Shown one piece after another: positions 22,447 to 32,087 of a stretch of 64,000 nucleotides of DNA (position 1 is the first letter of the stretch; the number at the start of each line of letters is the position of its first letter). Made by a program: the position numbers and the translations under genes. This DNA is from Bacteroidota bacterium (lineage in GTDB: Bacteria; Bacteroidota; Bacteroidia; Cytophagales; Cyclobacteriaceae): the NCBI GenBank assembly GCA_016866235.1, contig VGMW01000002.1:124001-188000 (forward strand), in the 5' to 3' direction. The notes beneath the pieces are model-generated. The model saw nothing but the letters and a program-made list of their open reading frames with translations, did not search any database and was not told the DNA's origin.

Positions 22447-23160
22447 ATGGCGAAAACAAAGAAAAAACCCACTCCCAAGGCGGTAAAGAAGGCAAAGCCA
22501 ACGGCAGCCCCGAAGGCAAAAAAAGCAGTTGCTAAAGGCAAGGCTCCAAAGCCGGCGGCGAAACCTAAGAAAGTAGAGAAGCCTAAAAAGCCATTAAAAA
22601 AGGAGGCTCCGGTAAAAGTAGTTGCGCCTAAGACCAAGGAAAAAAAAGGTTCAAAGGCAGAGAAGTCATCGAAGGCTGATGTAAAGCCAGCGGCTCCGAT
22701 GAACATGAATCTGAATATTTTCCCTATCGTCAACCAACGCCCAATTGCACACAAACCTGCGAAATCCGCCAATCAGGACGATTCTAAAACGAGGTATTCT
22801 GACGAGGAGTTGAAGGAATTTGAGGTACTCATTAATAATAAGTTAGCGGTTGCCCGCGATGAGTTCAGGATCTTAAAAGAAACTCTGAACCGTAACAACG
22901 ACGAGGGCACCGACAGCACTTCTGGTGGTAATACTAAAGTTCTTGAAGATGGAGCTGAAACCGCTGAAAAGGAAAATCTGAGTCAGCAGGCTGCAAGACA
23001 ACAGAAGTATATCGCTAATCTTGAGAACGCCTTGGTTCGGATTAAAAATGGAACCTATGGAATTTGTTCTGTTACAGGCAAATTGATTTCCAAGGAAAGA
23101 TTGATTGCTGTGCCGCACACGACGCAGTCCATCGAGGCTAAAATGATGCAAAAGGATTAA
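22447..23160 (+). CDS. TraR/DksA-family protein with Lys/Ala/Pro-rich N-terminal tail
   Basis: C-terminal YIANLENALVRIKNGTYGICSVTGKLISKERLIAVPHTTQSIEAKMMQKD; N-terminus KKKPTPKAVKKAKPTAAPKAKKAVAKGKAPKP. Start 22447 lies downstream of the predicted promoter. Confidence 0.85.
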   Translation: MAKTKKKPTPKAVKKAKPTAAPKAKKAVAKGKAPKPAAKPKKVEKPKKPLKKEAPVKVVAPKTKEKKGSKAEKSSKADVKPAAPMNMNLNIFPIVNQRPIAHKPAKSANQDDSKTRYSDEELKEFEVLINNKLAVARDEFRILKETLNRNNDEGTDSTSGGNTKVLEDGAETAEKENLSQQAARQQKYIANLENALVRIKNGTYGICSVTGKLISKERLIAVPHTTQSIEAKMMQKD

Positions 23161-23178
23161 CTTTATTGATCGGCATTA

Positions 23179-23751
23179 ATGGATTTTCTAATCAATCATA
23201 TAGAGGCACTCATTTTCTGTTCGCACACGCCCATCAAGTTAAGCGAATTGAAAGCCTGCCTCAGTGAAATGTTTAATGCCGATATTCCGGAGGAAGACAT
23301 TCTAAGCGCCATTCAAAAGCTGGAAGAAAAGTATGGCCAGGACCAATTCTCGTTTCAGATTTTTAAATCAGCAGGCGGATATCAGTTTCTCACCAAGCCA
23401 GCCTATCAGGCCAGCATAGGAATTTTACTCAAGCAGCAATCGAAAAAGAGATTATCGGTTTCTGCGATGGAAACCCTGGCTATTATTGCTTACCGTCAGC
23501 CAATCGGCAAAACTGAAATTGAAAACATCCGTGGAGTCAATTGTGACTATGCCGTTCAGAAGCTGCTCGAAAAAGGCTTGATTGAAATTCAAGGTAAATC
23601 CGATTCTGTTGGTCGCCCGATTATTTACGGGACCAGTTCAAAATTCATGGAGTATTTTGGCATCAGTGAAATTTCTGAATTGCCAACACCAAAAGATTTT
23701 TCTTCAGAGATCAACACGATCGGGACGCCTCCGGAAGCCGGTGTTCAGTAA
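23179..23751 (+). CDS. scpB: Segregation and condensation protein B
   Basis: MDFLINHIEALIFCSHTPIKLSELKACL, SAMETLAIIAYRQPIGKTEIENIRGV. Confidence 0.93.
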   Translation: MDFLINHIEALIFCSHTPIKLSELKACLSEMFNADIPEEDILSAIQKLEEKYGQDQFSFQIFKSAGGYQFLTKPAYQASIGILLKQQSKKRLSVSAMETLAIIAYRQPIGKTEIENIRGVNCDYAVQKLLEKGLIEIQGKSDSVGRPIIYGTSSKFMEYFGISEISELPTPKDFSSEINTIGTPPEAGVQ

Positions 23752-23805
23752 ATTTTTTACCGGCAGCATTTCGGCTGCGGGAACTCACCACCAACCCAAA
23801 TTTTT

Positions 23806-25221
23806 ATGAGACCAAGAAGTTCCGGCAGAAATTTTTCATCCAAAGGTCGCCGATCAGGTGGAGAGGAGGGACGCCGTTCTTCTGGTAGACCTACTAGAGG
23901 TGGTGAGGATCGAAAATCATCCTTCAACCGCAATAGCGGAAAACCATCAGAGGATAGAAGGAGGCCATCGTTTAGAAGAGACGACGATAATTCTGGTGAA
24001 GGAAAGAGGAGACCGTCTTTTTCGAGAGCATCTGACAGGGGAGAAGAAAGAAGAAAGCCTTCCTTTGGAAGGGGAGCAGGTAGACCTGGTGGCGATCGAA
24101 GACGACCGTCTTTTGGACGAGATTCTGAGCGGGATGGAGGAGAGCGACATAGACCATCTTTTTCGAGAGAATCCGATAAGGGCGAAGAAAGAAGAAAGCC
24201 TTCGTTTGGAAGAGGAGCAGGCAGACCCGGCGGAGACAGAAGAAGGCCTTCATTTGGACGAGAGGCAGAACGTGATGGTGGCGAAAGGCGCAAACCATCT
24301 TTTGAACGAGGACCAGGCAGACCAAAAGAGGAAAGAAAAAAGTCTGCTTTTTATGGAAAGCCTTTCGGTCCTACATCAAGAAGAGGCGTTAAACCACGCG
24401 GTGAGTCAGAGGATGGCAAACCAGGATTTGTACAATCGCGCCTAAGCCGTCAGCGGAACTATATAAAAGAGAATTCTTCCGAAGACATCAAGTCACCATC
24501 AGATGAAATTCGTCTGAACCGCTTCATTTCCAATAGTGGAATCTGTTCGCGTCGTGAAGCCGACAACCTTATACAGATGGGCCTTGTTTCAGTAAATGGG
24601 AAAACCGTTACGGAACTTGGAGTAAAAGTAAAACGGACCGATGATGTTCGGTATGAAGGAAAACGTTTAACAGCAGAGAAACCTGTTTACATTTTACTCA
24701 ACAAGCCAAAAGGCTTTATTACCACCACAGAAGATCCCCAGGAAAGAAACACGGTGATGAACCTTATAGCAGGCGCATGCAAAGAACGAGTTTATCCGGT
24801 TGGTCGTTTGGATCGAAATACGACCGGGCTCTTGTTGTTTACCAACGATGGTGAACTCGCTGACCGATTAACCCATCCATCCTACAACGTCAGGAAGATT
24901 TATAAAGTTGAATTGGATAAGCCCATCACCAAATCTGATTTCGATAAAATCAAAGAAGGAGTGAGGCTGGAAGAAGGACGGGCGACGGTCGATGACCTGG
25001 CAATTGTTGATGACGATAAAAAAACGATTGGTATAGAGTTACACATCGGTTGGAACCGAATAGTTCGTCGGATTTTTGAGTCCCTCGGCTATCAGGTAAC
25101 ACGCCTCGATCGAGTGGTCTATGCTGGTCTTGATAAAAAAGAACTACCGAGAGGTAAATGGCGCTTTTTGAAAGACACTGAAGTGGTGAGATTAAAGCAC
25201 TTCAACAAAAAAGAAGCTTGA
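23806..25221 (+). CDS. RluB/RsuA-family pseudouridine synthase with Arg-rich repeat N-terminal extension
   Basis: S4 domain (RLNRFISNSGICSRREADNLIQMGLVSVNGKTV), YPVGRLDRNTTGLLLFTNDGELADRLTHPSYNVRKIY. Confidence 0.92.
   Translation: MRPRSSGRNFSSKGRRSGGEEGRRSSGRPTRGGEDRKSSFNRNSGKPSEDRRRPSFRRDDDNSGEGKRRPSFSRASDRGEERRKPSFGRGAGRPGGDRRRPSFGRDSERDGGERHRPSFSRESDKGEERRKPSFGRGAGRPGGDRRRPSFGREAERDGGERRKPSFERGPGRPKEERKKSAFYGKPFGPTSRRGVKPRGESEDGKPGFVQSRLSRQRNYIKENSSEDIKSPSDEIRLNRFISNSGICSRREADNLIQMGLVSVNGKTVTELGVKVKRTDDVRYEGKRLTAEKPVYILLNKPKGFITTTEDPQERNTVMNLIAGACKERVYPVGRLDRNTTGLLLFTNDGELADRLTHPSYNVRKIYKVELDKPITKSDFDKIKEGVRLEEGRATVDDLAIVDDDKKTIGIELHIGWNRIVRRIFESLGYQVTRLDRVVYAGLDKKELPRGKWRFLKDTEVVRLKHFNKKEA
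24043..24325 (+). repeat. Imperfect tandem repeat, ~141 bp (47 aa) period, in the N-terminal extension
   Basis: GAAGAAAGAAGAAAGCCTTC recurs at ~24043 and ~24184; protein unit GEERRKPSFGRGAGRPGGDRRRPSFGR.(S/A)ERDGGER… repeats, with a third partial copy. Confidence 0.8.
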
Positions 25222-25222
25222 T

Positions 25223-27670
25223 TTAAATTTTTGCAGTTAACATAAGCATGAAATTTCTTCCTGCTTGTGGATAAAAATAATTCTGCCGGTACTCCGTAGC
25301 ACCTCCAAAATAACCATAGGTGTAGCCGTTGGAAGCATAAAGTTTGTTCAACAGGTTGTTCACCTGGAGGTTTAAGCCAATCTCCTTTGCAAAGCGTGTT
25401 TGGAATTTCCAGCCTACTCTAAGGTCGTTCACCAGGTATGGATCGATTCTCCGGGATTCATTAAGGGTATTATCGAGGTATTGTTTCCCAACAAACTTTG
25501 ACAGCACCGAAACTTCTCCATTTTTAAAGACCTGAAACCTCCATTGTGATCCTGCGATTACGCCAGGGGAAAAGGAAATGGTGGTTTTTTTAAATGTTGT
25601 CCGTTTTTCTTCGAATAGGTCGAAAGCTTCACCGTAATCATAAACCACCTCAGTGAAATCAAAAATTTTGTTTTCACTGAGGGTCAGATTTCCAGTCCAG
25701 TAAATCTTTGAATTAATCCTCCATCCGCCATCAAGCTCTATTCCCAGCCGGTAGCTCCTAGGCACATTTGTTCTGATGTATGCACCCACGTCGTTTAATG
25801 CACCTGTTAATACAAGCTGATCCTTGTAAAGCATGTAGTATACATTTGTTCCAAGCTGGAATTTTTCGGCTTTAAAACGAAGGCCTGTTTCAAAGTCGGT
25901 AAGATTCTCTGGCTTCGGGGCATCAGGAAGTGCACTGATCAGATCTTCTCGCGCTGGTTCCCTCCGACCTACTGCAACACTTCCATACCACTGAGTCATT
26001 GAATTCATTTTCCAGGTAACCCCGGCTTTCGGATTGAAGAAATTATAATTCAGATCAAATGAAAATTTAGTGCCATCATTTTCAGTCCCACCTGCTTTAT
26101 AATCAATACCTCTGTATTGTAAGTCAGTAAATAGATTTAGTTTTTCAGTAAGATCATATCCTATTTTCCAGTACACGTTCATATCTTTTTTCAGTCCGTT
26201 GTTGAAGTAATAAGGATTATTGACAGTCCGTGTAAGGCTTGGTCCTGTTTTGATCACTTCACCGTAATGGTCGCCGTCGTATTGATTCCAGCCTCCTCCC
26301 AAAACACTTTGAAATTTTTTATTGTCATAAAGCAACGACCAGGTTGTCCCAAAAAATTTATTATCAAGCCAGCGTCGTCGGACGAGTTTACCCGTGGAGG
26401 TTACTTCGCCATTTACCGTGATGTTGTTTAAACCATAATCGGCATAGGTTTCATTGGGTCGGAATTCTTCAAAGTAGCCTGCTCCACCGGTGCGGTGCAG
26501 GGAAAGGTTGGCGGTCAAATTTTCGTTGAATCGGCGCGAGCCGTGTAGTTGGAAATGGTCTTGACCGTAATCGTCAACCTGATTTTCATAGGTATAAAAA
26601 TTGAAAGTTCTTGCACCCGACCGCAGTAGATGGTTGAGTTGTTCATCGTTCCATCCTTCGGTTAAGGCTGTAAACTCCATTCCTTCACGGTCATTTTTGA
26701 GCCTTGATTCCGGAACACCATACCAGCTTTGATAGGTTACCTCGCGTCCGCCGAACATCATGGCGCGTAAAATAGTTTTGTCGCCGAAGTAGCCCGCCTG
26801 GAAATAATAGGACTTAAGGTTTGCTGTTGCGCGGTCGATGAATCCATCACTGGAGATAAACGATAACCTGCCTTCGGTTGAAAACTTTCCAAGGTGGTTT
26901 CCTGATCCTCCGCCTAGTGTTGTCCTTAAACTATTGAAGGAACCTGCTGATTGGATCAATTCAGCGTAAGGCTCATCGCGTGTAAGGTTGGTCTGAAGAT
27001 TCACCGTAGCCCCAAAAGCCCCGGGTCCGTTTCCGGATGTTCCAACGCCGCGTTGTATTTGAACACTTTCTACCGATGATGCAATGTCCGGAATGTTTAC
27101 CCAGAATACTCCCTGACTTTCACTGTCATTGTAGGGGATACCGTTGATCGTTACATTGATTCGCGTAGCATCACTTCCTCTGATGCGGATTCCTGTATAA
27201 CCAATCCCAGTACCGGCGTCACTGGTGGTAACTACCGAGGGCGTAAAGTTCAGAATATAAGGCATGTCCTGCCCAAAATTTTGTCTTGCAATGGCTTGCC
27301 GCTCAAGATTGGAAAAGGTCATCGGTGTTTTTTCGTCCGATCGGGTGGCTTTCACAACAACAGTTTCGGCCAGGGTCGATGAAGGCTGAAGCTGAAAGTT
27401 TATTTCAGAGGTTTCAGGAATTGAAAAGCTTGTGGTGATTTGATCAAATCCAATATGCCTGACCGTTATCGAATACTGTCCAGTTGAAATTTTTCTGAAA
27501 ATGAATCTGCCAAAGTCATCGGTTACCGTCATCTTTCCGGTTGGCTGAAACACAAGGGTTGCACCGGGTACAGGCGTATTCGTTTCTTTATCGGTGACCA
27601 GTCCGCTAACATCCGATTGTCCACGGAGTAAAATCGGTAAGAGCAAAAAAGAAATAAGGATAACCCTCAT
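25223..27670 (-). CDS. TonB-dependent receptor with CarboxypepD-like N-terminal domain; predicted thiamine-related uptake
   Basis: Signal peptide MRVILISFLLLPILLRG, DVSGLVTDKETNTPVPGATLVF, plug and beta-barrel sequence; downstream of a TPP riboswitch. Start at 27670 preferred because 27694 lies in the terminator T-tract. Confidence 0.9.
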   Translation of the reverse strand: MRVILISFLLLPILLRGQSDVSGLVTDKETNTPVPGATLVFQPTGKMTVTDDFGRFIFRKISTGQYSITVRHIGFDQITTSFSIPETSEINFQLQPSSTLAETVVVKATRSDEKTPMTFSNLERQAIARQNFGQDMPYILNFTPSVVTTSDAGTGIGYTGIRIRGSDATRINVTINGIPYNDSESQGVFWVNIPDIASSVESVQIQRGVGTSGNGPGAFGATVNLQTNLTRDEPYAELIQSAGSFNSLRTTLGGGSGNHLGKFSTEGRLSFISSDGFIDRATANLKSYYFQAGYFGDKTILRAMMFGGREVTYQSWYGVPESRLKNDREGMEFTALTEGWNDEQLNHLLRSGARTFNFYTYENQVDDYGQDHFQLHGSRRFNENLTANLSLHRTGGAGYFEEFRPNETYADYGLNNITVNGEVTSTGKLVRRRWLDNKFFGTTWSLLYDNKKFQSVLGGGWNQYDGDHYGEVIKTGPSLTRTVNNPYYFNNGLKKDMNVYWKIGYDLTEKLNLFTDLQYRGIDYKAGGTENDGTKFSFDLNYNFFNPKAGVTWKMNSMTQWYGSVAVGRREPAREDLISALPDAPKPENLTDFETGLRFKAEKFQLGTNVYYMLYKDQLVLTGALNDVGAYIRTNVPRSYRLGIELDGGWRINSKIYWTGNLTLSENKIFDFTEVVYDYGEAFDLFEEKRTTFKKTTISFSPGVIAGSQWRFQVFKNGEVSVLSKFVGKQYLDNTLNESRRIDPYLVNDLRVGWKFQTRFAKEIGLNLQVNNLLNKLYASNGYTYGYFGGATEYRQNYFYPQAGRNFMLMLTAKI

Positions 27671-27680
27671 GTGCTTTTGG

Positions 27681-27710
27681 TTAAAAAAAAACAACGGAGG
27701 GGTCGTTGTT
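27681..27710 (-). terminator. Rho-independent terminator in the riboswitch expression platform
   Basis: Minus strand AACAACG-ACCCCTC-CGTTGTT followed by a T-run, between the TPP aptamer and the receptor ATG. Confidence 0.75.
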
Positions 27711-27735
27711 TGAATTCATTCCGCCAAGGCGGAAT

Positions 27736-27818
27736 CGCCTTCCCTTCGTCCGCATTACCGGAATCAGGTTCTATGGGTATAATCTCAGCCCGTGTTTTAA
27801 GGCACCCCTTCAGGACGC
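27736..27818 (-). promoter_or_regulatory. TPP riboswitch (THI element)
   Basis: Minus strand GCGTCCTGAAGGGGTGCCTTAAAACACGGGCTGAGATTATACCCATAGAACCTGATTCCGGTAATGCGGACGAAGGGAAGGCG; contains the conserved GGGGTGCC, GGCTGAGA, ACCC, GAACCTGAT, GGTAATGC, CGAAGGGAA blocks. Confidence 0.95.
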
Positions 27819-27825
27819 AAATATA

Positions 27826-27851
27826 AAAAGGCCGGAAGTAATCCGGCCTTT
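27826..27851 (-). terminator. Rho-independent terminator of the DUF2911 gene
   Basis: Minus strand AAAGGCCGGATTACTTCCGGCCTTTTTAT hairpin plus T-tract. Confidence 0.85.
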
Positions 27852-27862
27852 AATGGTAATGT

Positions 27863-28408
27863 TTACTGCACTGGAATACTGAGACCAACGTCTGCCCAGT
27901 AAATAACGATGTTCAGTCCGGAGCCGGATGGCTTAACGTAAAATGTCAGCTGTTCAACAGGTTTATCCAGTCGAACCACAGGGATGCTCGTTTTCAAAAG
28001 ATCTTTTGAATAATCGGGCTCTGCGGCACCCCACATGCCGATTTCAGTATTGAGAACTACCTCGAAAGTGTCTTTTCCAGGGAACGCATAGATCCTGTAT
28101 TTGCCTGCGGGCACACGGTTTCCGTTGAATGAAACATCCCTGCTGAAAGAAACAGAGGTGGGCTCATTGGCACCGAGTCTCCAGTATTTTCCATAGACCA
28201 GTAAAGCTCCTTCTTCCTCTGTTCCGAAAATCACTCTGCCACGGACAGATGGTCTGCTGTAGCTCATGTTGATTTCCAGATCGCCAATCTTTCCGTTCGC
28301 AGTTCCCGACGGACTAAGGGTACGATTTCTGGAGTTAAGCCAGAAAAATACTCCGGCAAACACGACCAGTGCTACACCAGTAATAATGAGGATTTTCTTT
28401 TTCATCAA
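27863..28408 (-). CDS. DUF2911 domain-containing protein
   Basis: GDLEINMSYSRPSVRGRVIFG…LVYGKYWRLGANEPTSVSFSRDVSFNGNRVPAGKYRIYAFPG; N-terminal TM. Confidence 0.88.
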   Translation of the reverse strand: MMKKKILIITGVALVVFAGVFFWLNSRNRTLSPSGTANGKIGDLEINMSYSRPSVRGRVIFGTEEEGALLVYGKYWRLGANEPTSVSFSRDVSFNGNRVPAGKYRIYAFPGKDTFEVVLNTEIGMWGAAEPDYSKDLLKTSIPVVRLDKPVEQLTFYVKPSGSGLNIVIYWADVGLSIPVQ

Positions 28409-28424
28409 TTTTTAGTTTAAGCTT

Positions 28425-29012
28425 TTAGGAGATTTTTTCATTTAAGCACCAGGATTCAATTATTTCAGAGAAGTACTGGTACTCAAGTTCGTGAACTTTT
28501 TCGGCAATCTGCTCTGCCGTATCATTTTCTAATACCTTACACTTAGCCTGATAGAGTATTTTGCCCTTATCATATTGTTCGTTAACAAGGTGAATGGTGA
28601 TGCCGGTTTCATTTTTTCCTGAATGCTTCACTGCCTGATGTACGTTCATGCCGTACATGCCTTTTCCTCCAAAATCTGGCAACAGGCTTGGATGGATGTT
28701 GATGATGTGGTTGTCGAATTGCTTAATTAATTGTGAAGGCATCAACCAAAGAAAGCCGGCCAGTACAAGGTGGGTGATACCTTTTTCCTTTAGAAGGATC
28801 GAAAGCGCATCCCCTTGAAATTCCTCTCTGTTGAAAACTCTGGTTTCTACTCCATGGTCTGAGGCACGTTTGAGCACGTAGGCATCTTTCCTATTTGATA
28901 AAACCAATGCTACTTCGATACGTTTGTGCCCCGAAAAATGCTCCATGATTTTTCCGGCATTGGTTCCGCTGCCTGATGCAAAAATGGCAATACGAACCGC
29001 TTGTGCTGACAT
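28425..29012 (-). CDS. purN: Phosphoribosylglycinamide formyltransferase
   Basis: IAIFASGSGTNAGKIMEHF, VLAGFLWLMP, INIHPSLLPDFGGKGMYG; TGATG overlap with serS stop. Confidence 0.93.
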   Translation of the reverse strand: MSAQAVRIAIFASGSGTNAGKIMEHFSGHKRIEVALVLSNRKDAYVLKRASDHGVETRVFNREEFQGDALSILLKEKGITHLVLAGFLWLMPSQLIKQFDNHIINIHPSLLPDFGGKGMYGMNVHQAVKHSGKNETGITIHLVNEQYDKGKILYQAKCKVLENDTAEQIAEKVHELEYQYFSEIIESWCLNEKIS

Positions 29013-30286
29013 CAGTCGATTCGGTCAAATCCGGTATAAGGCGTCAGTACCTGAGGGATGCTGATGTATCCGGGCTTTTGGTTGTTTTCAAGCATTGCAG
29101 CAACAATTCTTGGCAATGCCAATGCACTACCATTCAACGTATGGAGTAATTCTGTTTTGCCATCGCTGTTTTTGAACCTCAGTTTTAACCGGTTTGCCTG
29201 ATAGGTTTCGAAGTTCGAAACTGAACTCACCTCCAGCCACATCTTCTGCGCTGCGGAATAAACCTCCAGATCGTAAGTGATCGCTGAATTGAATCCCATA
29301 TCTCCACCACAAAGCAGCATTCTCCTGAACGGTAATTCAAGTTTTTCCAACAGGCCTTCAACGTATTTGGTCATCTCTTCAAGAACCTCCATGGATTCAG
29401 AAGGCTTTCGGATCTGAACGATTTCTACTTTATCGAACTGATGGAGGCGGTTTAATCCACGGACGTGTGCGCCCCAGCTGCCCGCTTCCCGTCTGAAGCA
29501 AGGTGTATACCCTACGTTCATTATCGGGAGTTCTTTATCGCTTAAAATGACGTCACGATAAAGGTTGGTGATGGGTACTTCAGCCGTTGGAATCAAAAAC
29601 AAATTATCGGCTGCAACATGGTACATCTGTGACTCCTTGTCGGGGAGCTGACCAGTACCATATCCACTGGCTTCATTGATGACGATCGGTGGTTGAATTT
29701 CCCGGTATCCCGCTTTGGCGGCTTCGTCCAGGAAAAAATTAATCAAAGCACGTTGCAGTTTCGCACCCTTTCCTTTGTAAACAGGAAAGCCGGCACCAGA
29801 AATTTTAGTGCCAAGATCAAAGTCGATGATGTCGTATTTTTTGATCAGTTCCCATTGAGGCAATGCATCGCCGGTGAGTTCCGGGACGGTTCCCCATTGA
29901 TTTACCTGTACATTTTCCTGAGCACCATTTCCTTTCGGAACCTTTGAATGGGGAATATTTGGAATTTGATACAATGCTTTGATAAGGGAGGCTGCGGCCT
30001 CTTCCATTTCAGCTTCAAGCTGTTTAATCGAATCCTTTGCGCTTGCGACCTCTTCCCTCAGCTTGGCTGCTTCCGCCGCCTTTCCGGCCTTCATCAATTC
30101 ACCGATCTGTCTTGACAAAGTATTGGCGTTGGCTTTCAGATCATCTGTTTTCTGCTGACTTTGCTTTCGACGATCGTCATGCATAAGTGCAGTAGTAATC
30201 AATTCATCTGGGTTGGCAATGCCTCGCTTCAGCAAGCCCTCTATGGCTTTTTCCCGTTGATCGCGTAATACCTGAATCTGTAGCAT
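29012..30286 (-). CDS. serS: Seryl-tRNA synthetase
   Basis: N-terminal coiled coil; class II motifs GTGQLPDKESQMYHV, PCFRREAGSWG, LNGSALALPRIVAAMLENNQ. Confidence 0.97.
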   Translation of the reverse strand: MLQIQVLRDQREKAIEGLLKRGIANPDELITTALMHDDRRKQSQQKTDDLKANANTLSRQIGELMKAGKAAEAAKLREEVASAKDSIKQLEAEMEEAAASLIKALYQIPNIPHSKVPKGNGAQENVQVNQWGTVPELTGDALPQWELIKKYDIIDFDLGTKISGAGFPVYKGKGAKLQRALINFFLDEAAKAGYREIQPPIVINEASGYGTGQLPDKESQMYHVAADNLFLIPTAEVPITNLYRDVILSDKELPIMNVGYTPCFRREAGSWGAHVRGLNRLHQFDKVEIVQIRKPSESMEVLEEMTKYVEGLLEKLELPFRRMLLCGGDMGFNSAITYDLEVYSAAQKMWLEVSSVSNFETYQANRLKLRFKNSDGKTELLHTLNGSALALPRIVAAMLENNQKPGYISIPQVLTPYTGFDRID

Positions 30287-30524
30287 TGTCTTCTTTTAAG
30301 TTGACAAAAATAGGCCTTACCTAGATTTTTTTGTGCCTGATTTGATAATATTCAGAAATGGCATATAATTGCATCATCAAACGGGCATTCATCCGTTCGA
30401 CTCAAACCAACTCTTTACCGCTCTTTTTTATATACCAGCAAATCTGAGTTCTTTTTGTTCCGCTTGGCCGGACGTCCAAAAAATCTTCTTCTTCTCAATT
30501 TTAAATTAACCTTACTGCTTCTGC

Positions 30525-32063
30525 ATGTATTCATCTGAGGAACTGAACGGCAAACTTTTGTCTGAGCTGCGTGAGCTTGGCGAATCACTGGGTATCCGAA
30601 ATGCCAAAAAGCTTACCAAGGCCGAATTGATGACTAAAATTCTGGCGCTTAAGCCCGCCGCAAAATCAGCGGAAAGAAAACTCCGTCCCAGGAAAAGGGA
30701 AAATGTGGCCAATGAATCTCAGGAAGATGAGGAGGAGCAGGCCCCTGTTTCAGTGTCGGAAAATACCGTCCCTGAAGCAGCACCACCCCAACCTGTGCAG
30801 CAGGAGGTTTCAGAAAGACCAATTTCAGGTCAGCAGCCCCAGGAGGGCAATCCCAACCAGTTTGAACAACGCCCTCCTTTCAGACCACACCAACATCCTT
30901 ATCAGCCTAATCCACAGTCGGCCATCAAGGAGCAGACGCTCAGAGAATTTGAAGGTGTTGTAACCAATGAAGGCGTTTTGGAAATTATGCAGGATGGATA
31001 CGGTTTCCTACGCTCATCTGATTACAACTATCTGGGCAGCCCCGATGATATTTATGTATCACCGGGACAGATTAAAATGCTTGGATTGAAAACCGGTGAT
31101 ACGGTTCGAGGACAGATTCGTCCACCCAAGGAAGGTGAAAAATATTTTGCCCTTTCGAAAATTGAATCCATCAACGGTAAGACCACCGATGAAATTCGTG
31201 ATCGGGTTGCTTTTGAATATCTGACGCCACTTTTCCCGAACGAAATGCTTCGGTTAAGTACAACGCCAGACAATCTTTCAACCCGTATTCTTGATTTGTT
31301 TTCGCCGATCGGAAAAGGTCAGCGGGGAATGATCGTGGCGCAGCCTAAAACTGGTAAAACGGTTTTATTGAAGAACATCGCCAATGCCATAGCTGAAAAT
31401 CATCCTGAGGTTTACCTCATTGTACTGCTTATTGATGAGCGCCCTGAAGAGGTAACCGATATGGCCAGAAGTGTTAAGGCAGAAGTGATTGCCTCAACTT
31501 TCGACGAGCAGGCCGAACGCCATGTAAAAGTTTCTTCCATTGTTTTAGAAAAAGCAAAGCGATTGACTGAATCCGGGCATGATGTGGTTATTCTGCTTGA
31601 TTCCATCACACGATTGGCCCGTGCCTACAATACGGTGGTTCCATCTTCAGGAAAAATTCTTTCCGGTGGTGTTGACGCCAATGCGCTTCATAAGCCCAAA
31701 CGGTTTTTTGGTGCCGCCCGCAAGATTGAAAATGGTGGTTCACTCACCATTATTGCTACAGCACTGATCGACACCGGTTCTAAAATGGACGAAGTGATCT
31801 TTGAAGAGTTCAAAGGCACAGGAAACATGGAGCTTCAGCTCGACAGAAAACTCTCCAACCGCAGGGTCTATCCTGCGATCGATGTACCAGCATCAGGAAC
31901 ACGCCGTGAAGATCTCCTTATGAAAGAGGATGAACTTCAAAAGGTTTGGATCCTGCGAAAGTTCATGGCGGATATGAATTCAGTTGAAGCCATGGAATTC
32001 CTTCAGTCTAAAATGCGAGGCACAAGAAACAATGCAGAGTTTTTGATTTCTATGAACCGATAA
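30525..32063 (+). CDS. rho: Transcription termination factor Rho
   Basis: [65 protein letters not shown]. Confidence 0.97.
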   Translation: MYSSEELNGKLLSELRELGESLGIRNAKKLTKAELMTKILALKPAAKSAERKLRPRKRENVANESQEDEEEQAPVSVSENTVPEAAPPQPVQQEVSERPISGQQPQEGNPNQFEQRPPFRPHQHPYQPNPQSAIKEQTLREFEGVVTNEGVLEIMQDGYGFLRSSDYNYLGSPDDIYVSPGQIKMLGLKTGDTVRGQIRPPKEGEKYFALSKIESINGKTTDEIRDRVAFEYLTPLFPNEMLRLSTTPDNLSTRILDLFSPIGKGQRGMIVAQPKTGKTVLLKNIANAIAENHPEVYLIVLLIDERPEEVTDMARSVKAEVIASTFDEQAERHVKVSSIVLEKAKRLTESGHDVVILLDSITRLARAYNTVVPSSGKILSGGVDANALHKPKRFFGAARKIENGGSLTIIATALIDTGSKMDEVIFEEFKGTGNMELQLDRKLSNRRVYPAIDVPASGTRREDLLMKEDELQKVWILRKFMADMNSVEAMEFLQSKMRGTRNNAEFLISMNR

Positions 32064-32087
32064 GGTTCTCTGCCTGGTTTTTTCAGA

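Noticed and set aside
23757-24445. Long alternative-frame and antisense ORFs (23757-24293 -, 23858-24445 +, 23972-24325 -) over the pseudouridine synthase N-terminus
   Set aside because: They are by-products of the repetitive Arg/Gly/Ser coding sequence; the +23806 frame continues into a clear RluB-like domain.
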